Translations under genes and position numbers: made by a program | Assembly (NCBI GenBank): GCA_963765725.1 | Contig: CAVXXI010000002.1 | Span: 177,761-241,760, forward strand | Length of the DNA: 64,000 nt | Reading direction: 5' to 3' | Origin: DASQEH01 sp963765725 | GTDB lineage: Bacteria > Actinomycetota > Actinomycetes > Propionibacteriales > Nocardioidaceae | Notes under the pieces: model-generated | What the model was told of the DNA's origin: nothing | The model's database searches: none | Seen by the model: only the letters and a program-made list of their open reading frames with translations | Part shown: positions 33,091 to 42,441 of the stretch, in pieces | Numbering within the stretch: position 1 is the first letter of the stretch | How the letters are laid out: every line of letters begins with the position of its first letter

Positions 33091-34263
33091 TCAGTCCCCC
33101 TTGACGTTCACGATCTGCCGGAGGACGTGGCGCACCTCGACCAACTCCTCGGCGTCCTTCATCACGACGTCGATGTCCTTGTACGCCGCCGGGATCTCGT
33201 CGATGAACGCGGCAGTGTCGCGGTATTCGATGCCGGACATCGCCGCCCGCAGGTCGTCTCGGGTGAACGTCTTGCGTGCCCGGGATCGGCTGTACTCACG
33301 GCCCGCGCCGTGAGGTGCGGAGTTCAGGGCCACGGCGTTGCCCTTGCCCCTCACCACGTACGACCGGCTGCCCATCGACCCGGGGATGAGGCCCCACGTC
33401 GCCTCCGACGCGTCGATCGCGCCCTTGCGCGACAGCCACACCTGCTTGCCGAAGTGGCGCTCGCTCTCGGTGTAGTTGTGGTGGCAGTCGACCTCCTGCT
33501 CGCGCTCGACCGAGCCGTCGACCCACGTCGCGAAGCAGGCGACGACGCGGTCCATCATCTCTGCGCGGTTCGAGAGGGCGAAAGACTGCGCCCAGCCGAG
33601 CTCGCGGATGTAGGCCGAGAACTCGTCGGTGCTCTCGACGAGGTACGCGAGATCCGGGTCGGGAAGTGTGATCCACCACTTCCTCATCAACGCCTGTGCC
33701 ACCTTGATGTGGTGCTGCGCGATCTTGTTCCCGACCCCGCGGCTGCCCGAGTGGAGGAAGAGCCATACGCGCTCGGACTCGTCGAGACTGACCTCGATGA
33801 AGTGGTTGCCGGAGCCCAGCGTGCCCAGCTGCAGCCGCCAGCCGGGGGCGTAGCCGGCCGGGTCGACGCCGTCGCTCTCCGCACGCGACTCAAGGTCCGC
33901 GATGCGCGCCTCGGTGGAGGCGCGCGACACGGCGGTGTTGTACCTCCCGGCCGACAGGGGGATGGCTTGCTCGACGGCCACCCGGAGGCGACCACGGTCG
34001 TCCATCGGCAGGTCGTCGGCGACGTACTGGGTGCGCACGGCGGTCATCCCACATCCGATGTCGACGCCCACCGCGGCCGGGATGATCGCCCCGAGCGTCG
34101 GGATCACCGACCCGACCGTGGCGCCCTTGCCGAGGTGCGCGTCCGGCATCAGCGCGAGATGCGGGTAGATGAACGGCATGCTGCTCGCCGTGACCGCCTG
34201 ATTGCGAGTGCTCTCCTCCAGGATCGAGGCCCAGCTGATGAGCCGCTTGCCGATCTTCTCCAT
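33091..34263 (-). CDS. rtcB: RtcB family RNA ligase
   Basis: This protein of about 390 residues has the metal- and GTP-site signatures of RtcB: MPDAHLGKGATVGSVIPT, GVDIGCGMTAVRTQ, GSGNHFIEVSLDE, HSGSRGVGNKIA and MGSRSYVVRGKGN. RtcB seals RNA 2',3'-cyclic phosphate to 5'-OH ends in RNA repair. The ATG at 34263 (MEKIGKRLISWAS) is chosen as the family start; an in-frame ATG 26 codons upstream adds a proline/arginine-rich tail. No archease gene is adjacent. Confidence 0.92.
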   Translation of the reverse strand: MEKIGKRLISWASILEESTRNQAVTASSMPFIYPHLALMPDAHLGKGATVGSVIPTLGAIIPAAVGVDIGCGMTAVRTQYVADDLPMDDRGRLRVAVEQAIPLSAGRYNTAVSRASTEARIADLESRAESDGVDPAGYAPGWRLQLGTLGSGNHFIEVSLDESERVWLFLHSGSRGVGNKIAQHHIKVAQALMRKWWITLPDPDLAYLVESTDEFSAYIRELGWAQSFALSNRAEMMDRVVACFATWVDGSVEREQEVDCHHNYTESERHFGKQVWLSRKGAIDASEATWGLIPGSMGSRSYVVRGKGNAVALNSAPHGAGREYSRSRARKTFTRDDLRAAMSGIEYRDTAAFIDEIPAAYKDIDVVMKDAEELVEVRHVLRQIVNVKGD

Positions 34264-34351
34264 GACCGCCACTCTCGCCGGTGCCGGCCGCGGAGGGAAA
34301 CGCTTATCGGGCATCATCGGCCTTCCCGGCCGCCTCCGCACGGCCCGGTGA

Positions 34352-35050
34352 TCAGGCCCTGATGAACGCCAACAGCTCGTCGGTGAACTCCTCGGGACTG
34401 CTCTCGTGGACCAGATGGCCCACGTCGATCGTCGTTAGCCGGCCGTCGCGGAGCCGGTCGACCAGCTCGGCGACGTGCTCCTGGGGGACGAAACTACGCG
34501 GGCCACCTCCGACGACGAGAGTCGGGACCTGGATGCCGGCGACGGTGTCGGGCCACGACGGATCTGGATCGTCGATCTCGGGCCGCACCTGCTCGACCAC
34601 GGCCCAGTCGAAGGGCAGCTGCCCTCGAGGGCGGGCCGGCGTGTCCGGCTCACGGGGATGCGGCACCCCGACGTCCTCGAGGACGAGCCTGCGAACGAGG
34701 TCGGGCCGTGCAGCCGCGACCTTGCACGCCACGAGCCCGCCGAGCGAGTGACCGACGAGGTCCACGGCAGCGCCACCGAGCTCGTCCAGTGCGGCACTGA
34801 CATCGTCGACGAACAGCTGGATGCTGTAGCGACCTGGCCAGTCGCTGCCGCCATGCCCGCGGAGGTCGACTGCGACGACCTGCCGCTCCTCGCTCACCCG
34901 GGTGGCCACGACGTCCCAATCCTGGGCGGTCCCGCCCGTACCGGGAAGCAGGACGACGACGGGGCCGGCCGGGCGCGTGCACGGCCAGACACGAAGCGAC
35001 AGCACGACTCCGTCGACGCTCAGGCGGGTCTCCTCGGGCACGAGCGTCAC
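34352..35050 (-). CDS. Alpha/beta hydrolase
   Basis: This protein of about 232 residues has an oxyanion region VVLLPGTGGTAQDWD, the nucleophile elbow VGHSLGGLVA, an acid in VPTLVVGGG and a terminal histidine in GHLVHESSPEEF. The substrate is unknown. The open frame extends upstream to 35329, but that part looks non-coding. The GTG at 35050 is chosen because homology starts there; its ribosome site is weak. Confidence 0.8.
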   Translation of the reverse strand: MTLVPEETRLSVDGVVLSLRVWPCTRPAGPVVVLLPGTGGTAQDWDVVATRVSEERQVVAVDLRGHGGSDWPGRYSIQLFVDDVSAALDELGGAAVDLVGHSLGGLVACKVAAARPDLVRRLVLEDVGVPHPREPDTPARPRGQLPFDWAVVEQVRPEIDDPDPSWPDTVAGIQVPTLVVGGGPRSFVPQEHVAELVDRLRDGRLTTIDVGHLVHESSPEEFTDELLAFIRA

Positions 35051-35237
35051 TGTGACGCTCTTGCACCCCGTCAGGCAAGGGTCGTCCGCTGTCAGCGGAA
35101 GGGAAGGGATCCGAGCCGAGCGCCGACCGTACGACCGAACAGAAAAAAGAATCCGTGCCCCATGTCGAAATCCGCGGTCGTGGTTCGAGGAGGTGACGAA
35201 CCGGTGGCACGCAGCCGCCGCAACCAGGAGGACGACG

Positions 35238-35952
35238 ATGGCCGCGACGCGTGAATCACACACCACGGCGACACCTACAGGAGCGGCGGAGGTCGCCCCT
35301 GCAGGATGCAGCAGAGAGGGCGCCGTCACCCGATCACTGCTGGGGTACGGAGTCCTGGCTGGGCCGGTCTACGTCGGCGTCAGCGTCGCACAAGCGGTTA
35401 CGCGCGACGGTTTCGACATGACCCGGCACGAATGGAGCCTGCTCGCCGACGGGCCGGGGGGATGGATTCAGGTGGCCAACTTCATCGTGACCGGGCTGAT
35501 GGTCACCGCCGCCGCGGTTGGCTACAGCAGGGCGATGACCAACGGCACCTCCGCTCGCTGGGCGCCCCGGCTGCTAGCCGTGTATGGGGTGGCGCTGGTC
35601 GGCGCGGGGATCTTCCGGGCCGACCCGATGAACGGTTTCCCCGTGGGCACCCCGGCCGGGCCTCCCGCTCACCCCAGCGTTCACGGCTTGCTTCACCTCG
35701 TGAGCGCCGGGACCGGCTTCCTCGCCCTCGTTGGCGCCACCTGGATCGCTTGCCGCCCGCTTCCGACGGGCGGGACGCCCCCGGCAAGCCGCGTTCAGCG
35801 CAGCGACAGGGGCGGCATTCCTCGTCGCCTTCGCCGGGCTGGCCACCGGCTCGACCATGCCCGCGTTGAACATCGCCTTCACGGCGGCGATCATCCTTAC
35901 CTGGCTCTGGCTGAGCGTGACGAGCCTTCATCACTACCGGAACGTGACCTGA
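35238..35952 (+). pseudogene. DUF998-type membrane protein, frameshifted
   Basis: ATG at 35238 with AGGAGG upstream opens a membrane protein (LLGYGVLAGPVYVGVSVAQA, QVANFIVTGLMVTAAAVGYS, FRADPMNGFPVGTP, LLHLVSAGTGFLALVGATWIACR) matching DUF998. After the GCCGCCC run at 35752-35758 it continues in the next frame (AAFSAATGAAFLVAFAGLATG, FTAAIILTWLWLSVTSLHHYRNV) to a stop at 35952. Removing one C restores a protein of about 237 residues. The strong ribosome site and otherwise intact sequence make a consensus error as likely as a recent mutation. Confidence 0.75.
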
Positions 35953-35983
35953 CCGCATCCCGACAAACCAAGGAGTCACTCAC

Positions 35984-36381
35984 ATGCGATACCTCGTTCT
36001 GCTCAAGGCAGCGGCCGTCCCCACTTCCCCGCCTCCTCCCGATCTGATGGCAGCCATCATGACGCTCGGGAGAGGACGCCTCGACCGTCGGTGCCCTGCT
36101 CGACGCGCAGGGACTGTACCCGAGCACCGCCGGTACGAGGGTCAGCCTGGTCGGCGGGCCGGATCAGCACAGCCGACGGCCCCTTCACGGAGTCGAAGGA
36201 GCTCATCAGCTACGCGCTGTACGACGTGCGATCCAGGGAGGACGCCGTGGAGTGGTCCACCCGCTTCCTGAAGCTCCATCGCGACCTCTGGCCGGGGTGG
36301 GAGGGCGAGGCCGACATTCTGCAGGTGTTCGGGGCCGAGGACTTCGCACCGCCGTCGGAGTCCCCCGCAGCGTCTGCGTGA
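35984..36381 (+). pseudogene. YCII/DGPF-domain protein, double frameshift
   Basis: The start MRYLVLLKAAAVPTSPPPPDLMAAIM and the end TADGPFTESKELISYALYDVRSREDAVEWSTRFLKLHRDLWPGWEGE form the classic DGPF (YCII-related) protein that accompanies ECF42 sigma factors. Two single-base insertions, at about 36071 and 36160, shift the middle section. Removing both gives a continuous product of about 131 residues (EDASTVGALLDAQGLYPSTAG in the middle). The stop overlaps the sigma gene start. AAGGAG precedes the ATG. Confidence 0.8.
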
Positions 36382-37658
36382 GCACATCGAACGCCGCGGT
36401 CGAGGCGGTCTGGCGCATCGAGTCGGGCCGCCTCGTCGCCGCGCTCGCCCGCATCACCGGCGACTTCTCCGCCGCCGAGGACCTGGCGCAGGATGCGCTG
36501 GAGCGCGCGCTGGCCCAGTGGCCCGAGGACGGCGTCCCTGAGCACCCGGCGTCCTGGCTGATGGCAACGGCGAAGCACGTGGCCGTCGACCGTTACCGGC
36601 GGAGCGTGAATCTCAACCAGAAGCTGGTCGAAGTGGCGCACCGGGAAGGCTTGACCCGACCCGACGAGGAGGACTCGATGGCTGTCGTCGACGACAGGCT
36701 CGACACCGCCGTCTCCGACGACCTGCTCCGGCTGATCTTCACCGCCTGCCACCCAGCACTCAGCAGCGACTCGCAGGTGGCTCTGACGCTTCGGACCGTG
36801 GCAGGGTTGAGGACGGCGGAGATCGCTCGGGCGTTCCTCGTGTCCGAAGCGACCGTCGGGCAGCGCATCTCCCGAGCGAAGAAGACGCTGGCCGACAGGA
36901 GCATCCGGTTCGAGCTGCCACCGGCTCACGAGTTGCCCGAGCGCCTCGGTGCCGTCCTCGCCGTCATCTACCTGATCTTCAACGAGGGCTACAGCGCGAC
37001 GGCCGGGAGCGACTGGATGCGGCCGGCGCTGTGCAACGACGCGCTGCGGCTCAGCCGGCTGGTGACCCGTCTGCAGCCCGACCAGGCGGAGGCCCATGGC
37101 CTCTTGGCCCTCCTGGAACTGCAGGCCTCCAGGATCTCGGCGAGGCGCGACCCGGATGGAGATCCTGTCCTGCTCGACGACCAGGATCGCCGGAACTGGG
37201 ACCAGCTGCTCATTCGTCGCGGTCTGGCCGCGCTCCAGGTTGCCGAGGACCTGGGCGGAGGCCCCTATACCGTCCAGGCCGCCATCGCTGCCTGTCATGC
37301 CCGGGCCAGAAGCGTCGAGACCACGAACTGGCGCCGCGTGAGCGCGCTCTACACGGTCTTGTACTACCTCCAGCCGTCACCCGTGGTCCTGCTCAACCGC
37401 GCCGTCGCGGTCGCGATGGCCGAGGGGGCCGAACGCGGTCTCGAGGTCGTGGCGCAGCTCCGGGACGAGCCGTCGCTCGCCGGCTATCCGCAGCTGGCGG
37501 CCGTACGAGCAACACTCCTGCGACGACTCGGCCGGCTTCCCGAGGCTTCGCACGAGTTCCGACGTGCGGCCGCAGAGACGAGCAACGACAGTGAGCGCAG
37601 GCTCTTCCTCCGACAGGCGGAATTCGGGATCCACGAGAGTAGGGACGACGCACCATGA
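36378..37658 (+). CDS. ECF42-type RNA polymerase sigma factor
   Basis: This 426-residue protein has sigma regions 2 (DFSAAEDLAQDALERALAQWPEDGVPEHPASWLMATAKHVAVDRYRR) and 4 (ALTLRTVAGLRTAEIARAFLVSEATVGQRISRAKKTL), followed by the long TPR-like C-terminal extension (VIYLIFNEGYSATAG, LCNDALRLSRLVTRLQPD, AEAHGLLALLELQ) that defines ECF42. This group lacks an anti-sigma factor and is linked to DGPF proteins, as here. GTG 36378 overlaps the DGPF stop. The C-terminal extension is reported to be needed for activity in this group. Confidence 0.92.
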   Translation: MSTSNAAVEAVWRIESGRLVAALARITGDFSAAEDLAQDALERALAQWPEDGVPEHPASWLMATAKHVAVDRYRRSVNLNQKLVEVAHREGLTRPDEEDSMAVVDDRLDTAVSDDLLRLIFTACHPALSSDSQVALTLRTVAGLRTAEIARAFLVSEATVGQRISRAKKTLADRSIRFELPPAHELPERLGAVLAVIYLIFNEGYSATAGSDWMRPALCNDALRLSRLVTRLQPDQAEAHGLLALLELQASRISARRDPDGDPVLLDDQDRRNWDQLLIRRGLAALQVAEDLGGGPYTVQAAIAACHARARSVETTNWRRVSALYTVLYYLQPSPVVLLNRAVAVAMAEGAERGLEVVAQLRDEPSLAGYPQLAAVRATLLRRLGRLPEASHEFRRAAAETSNDSERRLFLRQAEFGIHESRDDAP

Positions 37659-38119
37659 ACGACAGCTTCAGGTTCCGTACCACGGTCGAGCTCGGCGGCA
37701 AGACCGCGACCGGATTGCAGGTACCGGATGACATCGTCGCAGCGCTCGGGGCCGGCAAGCGCCCCGCTGTGCGGGTGACCCTCGGGAGCTACACGTATCG
37801 AACCACCGTCGCGTCGATGGGCGGGCGCTTCCTCGTCCCACTCAGTGCCGAGCATCGCGCCGCCGCAGGCGTGGCCGCGGGCGACGAGGTCGACGTCACC
37901 ATCGAGGCCGACACCGAGGCCCGCGAAGTGCCGGTGCCGCACGATCTGAGCGCGGCACTTGCGGGCGACGATGCTGCTGGCAGGTTCTTCGACGGCCTCG
38001 CATACACCCACCGCAAGGAGTGGGTGCGCTGGATCGATGACGCCAAGCGACCAGAGACACGTGAGCGCCGCCTGCAGGCGACCCTCGACGCGCTGCGTGC
38101 TGGTCGGCGCAGTCGCTGA
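37655..38119 (+). CDS. YdeI/OmpD-associated family protein (DUF1905 domain)
   Basis: This 154-residue protein has an N-terminal DUF1905 beta-barrel (FRFRTTVELGGKTATGLQVPDDIVAAL, VTLGSYTYRTTVASMGGRFLVPLSAEHR) and a C-terminal YdeI-type helical segment (FFDGLAYTHRKEWVRWIDDAKRPETRERRLQATLDAL). The ATG overlaps the stop of the ECF42 gene (ATGA), so it belongs to that transcript. Function is unknown; the E. coli namesake is linked to antimicrobial peptide tolerance. Confidence 0.85.
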   Translation: MNDSFRFRTTVELGGKTATGLQVPDDIVAALGAGKRPAVRVTLGSYTYRTTVASMGGRFLVPLSAEHRAAAGVAAGDEVDVTIEADTEAREVPVPHDLSAALAGDDAAGRFFDGLAYTHRKEWVRWIDDAKRPETRERRLQATLDALRAGRRSR

Positions 38120-38156
38120 CGGCGGCCCTTCGCCGTGGGCTCTCGGAGTCGCCGAC

Positions 38157-38735
38157 TCAGGTCAGGCTCAACCGCATGACCACCCGCGGGAAGCCACCGG
38201 CGACTGACTTCGTGTCAGCCGCCTTCGTGAAACCGGCGCGCTCGAACATCGCGCGGGTCCCGACGTACGCCATCGTGAGGTCGACCTTGCGGCCGCCGTT
38301 GTCCACCGGGTATCCCTCGATCGCCGGTGCGAGCTGTGACCTGGCGTAGGCAACAGCGCCGGCGAGGAGCATGTGGGAGACGCCCGAGCCGCGGTGGCCC
38401 GGACGAACCCGGATGCACCACACCGACCACACCGGCAGGTCGTCGACGTGCGGAATCTTCCTCGATCGAGCAAAGGTCACCTCCGAGCGCGGAGCGACGG
38501 CGGCCCACCCCACGACGACCTCGCCGTCATAGGCGAGCACGCCGGGGGCGACGATTCGGTTGCAGAGGCTGCGGACGTACTCACCCCGTGCAGCCCCGAC
38601 CAGCTCACGGTTGGTCTTCGAGTCGACCCGGTGGCTCAGACACCAGCAGACCGAGGACTCGGGGTTCTTCGGACCCAGCATGGTCGCCACGTCGCCGAAT
38701 CGTGCGCCCGTCGCGGGCCCGACCTGGATGCTCAC
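38157..38735 (-). CDS. GNAT family N-acetyltransferase
   Basis: This 192-residue protein has the GNAT acetyl-CoA loop region WCIRVRPGHRGSGVSHMLLAGAVAYA and the later beta-strand segment YVGTRAMFERAGFTKAADT. Acceptor substrate unknown. The N-terminal half is cysteine- and arginine-rich compared with typical members (SSVCWCLSHRVD). It lies nine bases downstream of the CYTH gene on the same strand. Confidence 0.85.
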   Translation of the reverse strand: MSIQVGPATGARFGDVATMLGPKNPESSVCWCLSHRVDSKTNRELVGAARGEYVRSLCNRIVAPGVLAYDGEVVVGWAAVAPRSEVTFARSRKIPHVDDLPVWSVWCIRVRPGHRGSGVSHMLLAGAVAYARSQLAPAIEGYPVDNGGRKVDLTMAYVGTRAMFERAGFTKAADTKSVAGGFPRVVMRLSLT

Positions 38736-38744
38736 CCAGGGAGG

Positions 38745-39233
38745 CTAACGCTTCGGCGACTCCTCGGTGCGGGCGGCGATGCTGCCGCCTGTCCACGCCT
38801 CGTCGCCGGTGACGTCTGCGATGACGTCCAGCCACGAGGGCACCGGTGCGGGCGGTCGATCGCCGTCGTCTATCTCCGCAAGCAGCGTGCCGTCCTGGAG
38901 CTCGTCGATCACGGCCTGTACCCCGTCGCGATCCAGGTGGTGGCGTCGCTTGGTGACCACCCGGGCGGGAAGCGAGCTCAGCAGCGACCACTCCTCGTCG
39001 TCGAGGTAAACGGAGGTACAGGCGATCGCCGAGGGCCCGTCACCCAGCCGGATCTTCTGGCCGAGCTTGCGAGCGACCCTGCCATCGAGGTCGCAGACCT
39101 CACGGAGTCGAAGCCTGCTCGCGTCGATGTACCGGTCGCGTATCTGCGATACGCCCGTCACGCCGCTGGGGACCGACCGCACGAGGAACCGCCGCTCGCG
39201 TTCGATGACCGCGTACTTCAGTGAGACCGTCAT
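38745..39233 (-). CDS. CYTH domain protein
   Basis: This 162-residue protein begins with the CYTH signature (YAVIERERRFLVRSVP) and continues with alternating charged strands (RDRYIDASRLRLREV, RKLGQKIRLG, YLDDEEWSLLSSLPARVVTKRRHHL, AEIDDGD). CYTH proteins are metal-dependent triphosphate hydrolases or, rarely, adenylate cyclases. The tunnel residues E-x-E-R and the paired arginines and lysines are present. Substrate is not determined. Confidence 0.85.
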   Translation of the reverse strand: MTVSLKYAVIERERRFLVRSVPSGVTGVSQIRDRYIDASRLRLREVCDLDGRVARKLGQKIRLGDGPSAIACTSVYLDDEEWSLLSSLPARVVTKRRHHLDRDGVQAVIDELQDGTLLAEIDDGDRPPAPVPSWLDVIADVTGDEAWTGGSIAARTEESPKR

Positions 39234-39312
39234 GCTGTCGAGTATCCAGACAATGGCCGTGGCTCCGCGTCGCTGATGCGTTCGGCACGTGCGCGCTGTC
39301 TACGCTGGCACC

Positions 39313-40131
39313 GTGGACCCGATCGGCCGCGAGACACTGCGCCTCGCGAGCGTGAACGCCGCCTCGGGGGTGGATCGCGGATCGTGGACGGTCTCGATCC
39401 AGCGGCTGGGGCGGGCGGTCGCCGGCCTCGACGCCGACGTCGTCGCGCTGCAGGAGGTCGACTACCTGCTCGAGCGCACCGGTGCCGTCGACCAGGCCGC
39501 CCTGGTCGCGACCGCCTGCGCACAGACTGGGCCCCGATGGCAGCACCGTTTCGCCGCTGCCGTACTGGGGACACCGGGCGACCCGCGGACCTTCCGTTCG
39601 GCAACCGCCACGCAGCCCAACGAGCCCTCTTACGGCATCGCGCTGCTGACCCGTTGGGAGGTGACCGAGTGGCATGAGCTCCGGCTGCCGCCCGGCCGGG
39701 CGCGCCTGCCGGTGCCGTTGCCTCCCGGATCGCCCCAACGTGTCCTGTGGGTACCCGACGAGCAGCGGCTCGCGCTGGCCGGGGTGCTGGCGACGCCGAT
39801 GGGACAGCTGAGCGTGGTCTGTACCCACCTGTCGTTCTCGCCCGTCCAGGCCGTCCGGCAGCTGCGTCGGCTGGCCGCGTGGGCCGCTGCCCTGCCGCGG
39901 CCGCTCGTCCTGCTCGGCGACCTCAACCTGCCCGGCTCGCTCCCGGCACGATTGACCGGCTGGCGACGGCTGTCACGGGCGGCGACCTACCCCGCGGCCC
40001 GCCCGCGGCTGCAGCTCGACCATGCGCTCGCCGACGGCGACGTCAGCCTCACGGCTGCTCACACGGTGCCGGTCGGCGGGAGCGACCACCGCGCCCCCGT
40101 CGTCGACCTGGCCCTCCGCCCGTCGAGGTGA
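39313..40131 (+). CDS. Endonuclease/exonuclease/phosphatase family protein
   Basis: This protein of about 272 residues has the EEP catalytic set: asparagine in LASVNAASG, glutamate in VVALQEVDYLL, YGIALLTRW, THLSFSP, the Asp-x-Asn pair in LLGDLNLPGS and GGSDHRAPVVDL. It should be a metal-dependent phosphodiesterase or nuclease; target unknown. Two GTG starts are possible, 39289 and 39313; neither has a ribosome site. The second is preferred, with a TACGCT-like -10 just upstream suggesting a leaderless message. Confidence 0.85.
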   Translation: MDPIGRETLRLASVNAASGVDRGSWTVSIQRLGRAVAGLDADVVALQEVDYLLERTGAVDQAALVATACAQTGPRWQHRFAAAVLGTPGDPRTFRSATATQPNEPSYGIALLTRWEVTEWHELRLPPGRARLPVPLPPGSPQRVLWVPDEQRLALAGVLATPMGQLSVVCTHLSFSPVQAVRQLRRLAAWAAALPRPLVLLGDLNLPGSLPARLTGWRRLSRAATYPAARPRLQLDHALADGDVSLTAAHTVPVGGSDHRAPVVDLALRPSR

Positions 40132-40147
40132 GCGGCCGGGGTTCAGG

Positions 40148-40504
40148 TCACTCCACGCAGAGGCAGAAGGGGTGCCCGGCCGGGTCGAGGAACACGCGGA
40201 AGGTCTTACCAGGCTGGTGGTCGTGCTTGGTCGCCCCGAGGTCGAGCACCGCTGCCTCGGCACTGTCGAGGTCTTCCACGATCACGTCGAGGTGCATCTG
40301 CTGGGGTACGTCCTGACCCGGCCATGCCGGCGGCGTGTAGGACTCCACCTGCTGGAAGTTGATGCACTGACCGTAGTCCGCGCGGACCTCGGCCCAGTCG
40401 GAGGAGACGTCGACCTTCCAGTCCAGCATGGCGCCGTAGAACGTCGCGAGGGCGCCGGCGTCAGGACAGTCGAGGACGATGCTGGGGAATCGTGCGATAG
40501 CCAT
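40148..40504 (-). CDS. VOC family protein (glyoxalase-like)
   Basis: This 118-residue protein has two beta-alpha-beta-beta-beta units (FPSIVLDCPDAGALATFYGAMLDWKV and MHLDVIVEDLDSAEAAVLDLGATKHDHQPGKTFRVFLDPAGHPFCLC), the common single-chain VOC layout. It may bind a metal or a small ligand or confer resistance; it cannot be narrowed. The ATG at 40504 fits the domain start better than one seven codons upstream. Confidence 0.85.
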   Translation of the reverse strand: MAIARFPSIVLDCPDAGALATFYGAMLDWKVDVSSDWAEVRADYGQCINFQQVESYTPPAWPGQDVPQQMHLDVIVEDLDSAEAAVLDLGATKHDHQPGKTFRVFLDPAGHPFCLCVE

Positions 40505-40589
40505 GTCGAGCACAGTAGCCTCCATTGCGGACAGGCCACGTCCTGATGTGACCCGCGAGACAGCGCCGATCCGCGGGCCGTGCGGACCC

Positions 40590-41363
40590 TCAGTCGAGAG
40601 CTTCGGCCAGGAACTCCTTCATCGACTGCCAGCTTCGTCGCTCAGCCACCGCGTTGAACACAGAGCCGTGCTCCGGGGAGTTCGCGTCCGGGAGGGTGAA
40701 GGCATGCATGGCACCGGAGTAGGTGGTCAGCTGCCAGTCGAGGTCCGGCGCCTGACGCAGCTCGTCCTCGAACGCCGCCACGGCGTCATCGGGAATCACG
40801 GGGTCGATCGCGCCGCGGAGGATCAGCAGCTTCGCGCGGATCCGCTGCGCCTCGCCGTCGGGTCCCGTCGGAAGCGCACCGTGGAAGCTCACGACCGCGC
40901 GCAGCTCCACGCCGGTGCGGGCCAGCTCCAGCGCGCCTGACCCACCGAAGCAGTAGCCGATCGCAGCCGTACGCCCCCGGTCGACGCTCGGCTCGGAGCG
41001 GAGACGGTCGAAGCCCCCTGCCACCCGTTCCCGCCACAGCGGCCGGTTCCCGTAGTAGCTCCCCGCTACGGCCGGGGCCTCCGCCGGCGACGGGCGAACG
41101 TCAGCGCCGTACACGTCGGCGGCGAGGGCCGTGTAGCCGAGACGAGCCATCATGTCGGCACGCATCCGCACGTAGTCTGTGACCCCGAGCCAGTCGTGGA
41201 CGATCAGTACGCCGGGGTGTGAGTCGTCGTCGTCGGGCCGGGCCAGGTACCCACGGCAGGCGACGTCACCGACGTCGTAGTCGACCTCGGTCCCGACGAC
41301 GCCGGCGGCGGGAATCGGCTCGCGGTCGAGAATGTCTGCCAGGTTCGGCGCATAGCTGGGCAC
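40590..41363 (-). CDS. Dienelactone hydrolase family protein
   Basis: This 257-residue alpha/beta hydrolase has VLIVHDWLGVTDYVR, the cysteine nucleophile in AIGYCFGGSGALELA, the acid region AKLLILRGAIDPVIPDD and the histidine in GAMHAFTLPDANSP. The Cys in place of Ser is characteristic of DLH enzymes, which open lactones in aromatic degradation. No other ring-cleavage genes are nearby, so the physiological substrate may differ. Confidence 0.9.
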   Translation of the reverse strand: MPSYAPNLADILDREPIPAAGVVGTEVDYDVGDVACRGYLARPDDDDSHPGVLIVHDWLGVTDYVRMRADMMARLGYTALAADVYGADVRPSPAEAPAVAGSYYGNRPLWRERVAGGFDRLRSEPSVDRGRTAAIGYCFGGSGALELARTGVELRAVVSFHGALPTGPDGEAQRIRAKLLILRGAIDPVIPDDAVAAFEDELRQAPDLDWQLTTYSGAMHAFTLPDANSPEHGSVFNAVAERRSWQSMKEFLAEALD

Positions 41364-41408
41364 GAGGCTCCTCCAAAGGTCAGAAGTTCGTGGGCGGGAT
41401 CGTCGCCA

Positions 41409-42320
41409 CTACGCCGGCTGCTCCGCCGGCTTGTCGCTCGAGGCCGAGGTGGCGATGGAGGGCAGCAGTCCGGCGCCCTCTTCGAGGTTCACGAGCAGCC
41501 ACAGTCCGGCGCTGACGGCGCTCATCGCGATCACCTCGAGCGCGATCAGGAGGGGCGAGTGCCGCGGCACCTCGTGGAAGACGGTGTACCCGAAGGTCAA
41601 CGCGGTCAGCACGTTCACGATGTTGAGTACCGGCATCGAGGCCGACAGGGCGGCGACGCGGTAGGCCCGCTGGTTCGTGAGCACGCCGCCTGCTCCGGCC
41701 AGCAGCAGCCCCCAGGCGGGCCAACTGGTGAGAACGAGGTGGAGCCCGCCGCGGGAGAACGCCTCCAGCGACATCTTGAGCAGGCCCGCCACCAGGCCGA
41801 ACAGCAGACCGGCGGTGACGCCGAGGAAGAAACCCTTCTGCCGCGGACGGTGACGGATGTTCTCGGCGATCAGGGTTGCGAGCAGCGCCAGCACGACCGC
41901 ACCGAGAGCCACCAGCCGGCTGGACCAGCCACGGTTCGCGACCACTCCTTCTGTCGGGCTGGAGGCGACCAGGAAGACCGCCAGGCCGCTGGCCGTGAGC
42001 ACGACAGCCCGGATCTCGCCCCAGGCCGGCAGCTGACGGTTCATGGCCGCTCTGGCCGGCACAGCCCAGACGATGCCGCTGACGACGATCGGCTGTACCA
42101 GGGCCAGGGCGCCGGCGTGCAGCGCCAACGCGTGCAGGACGAACGCGCAGGTGGCGAGCAGCTGGCCCAGCAGCCACAGCGGCCGGCGGATCAGATACGC
42201 CAGCAGGCCCAGCAGGCCGCTCGCCGACTCCGGTGCCGCCTCGGCTGCCTGGTGCTGTACCGACGTCGAGACCGCGAAGGTGGTCGCACACGCCAACGCC
42301 AGCAGGATCGCCCAGATCAT
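41409..42320 (-). CDS. DMT-superfamily membrane permease
   Basis: This 303-residue protein has nine to ten predicted helices (IWAILLALACATTFAVSTSVQHQAAE, LWLLGQLLATCAFVLHALALHAG, VVLALLATLIAENI, FFLGVTAGLLFGLVAGLLKMS, PVLNIVNVLTALTFGYTVF) in the EamA-like DMT pattern. Substrate unknown; related proteins include metabolite and Mg2+ (NIPA-like) transporters. It has its own start and no obvious partner. Confidence 0.85.
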   Translation of the reverse strand: MIWAILLALACATTFAVSTSVQHQAAEAAPESASGLLGLLAYLIRRPLWLLGQLLATCAFVLHALALHAGALALVQPIVVSGIVWAVPARAAMNRQLPAWGEIRAVVLTASGLAVFLVASSPTEGVVANRGWSSRLVALGAVVLALLATLIAENIRHRPRQKGFFLGVTAGLLFGLVAGLLKMSLEAFSRGGLHLVLTSWPAWGLLLAGAGGVLTNQRAYRVAALSASMPVLNIVNVLTALTFGYTVFHEVPRHSPLLIALEVIAMSAVSAGLWLLVNLEEGAGLLPSIATSASSDKPAEQPA

Positions 42321-42441
42321 CAGCGCCGCGTCCGCAGTACCCGCACGAGCTCACTTTACCGGGGCGCGTGCAGGCTAGCTGCCAGGTCGCGAATGAGCGC
42401 CGGCGGGAAGCAGGCTCACTCCGGTGCTGTTGTACCAACCG

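Noticed and set aside
32137..34362. 741-codon plus-strand frame opposite ppk2 and rtcB.
   Set aside because: Both opposite genes carry complete catalytic motifs, so this is a shadow.
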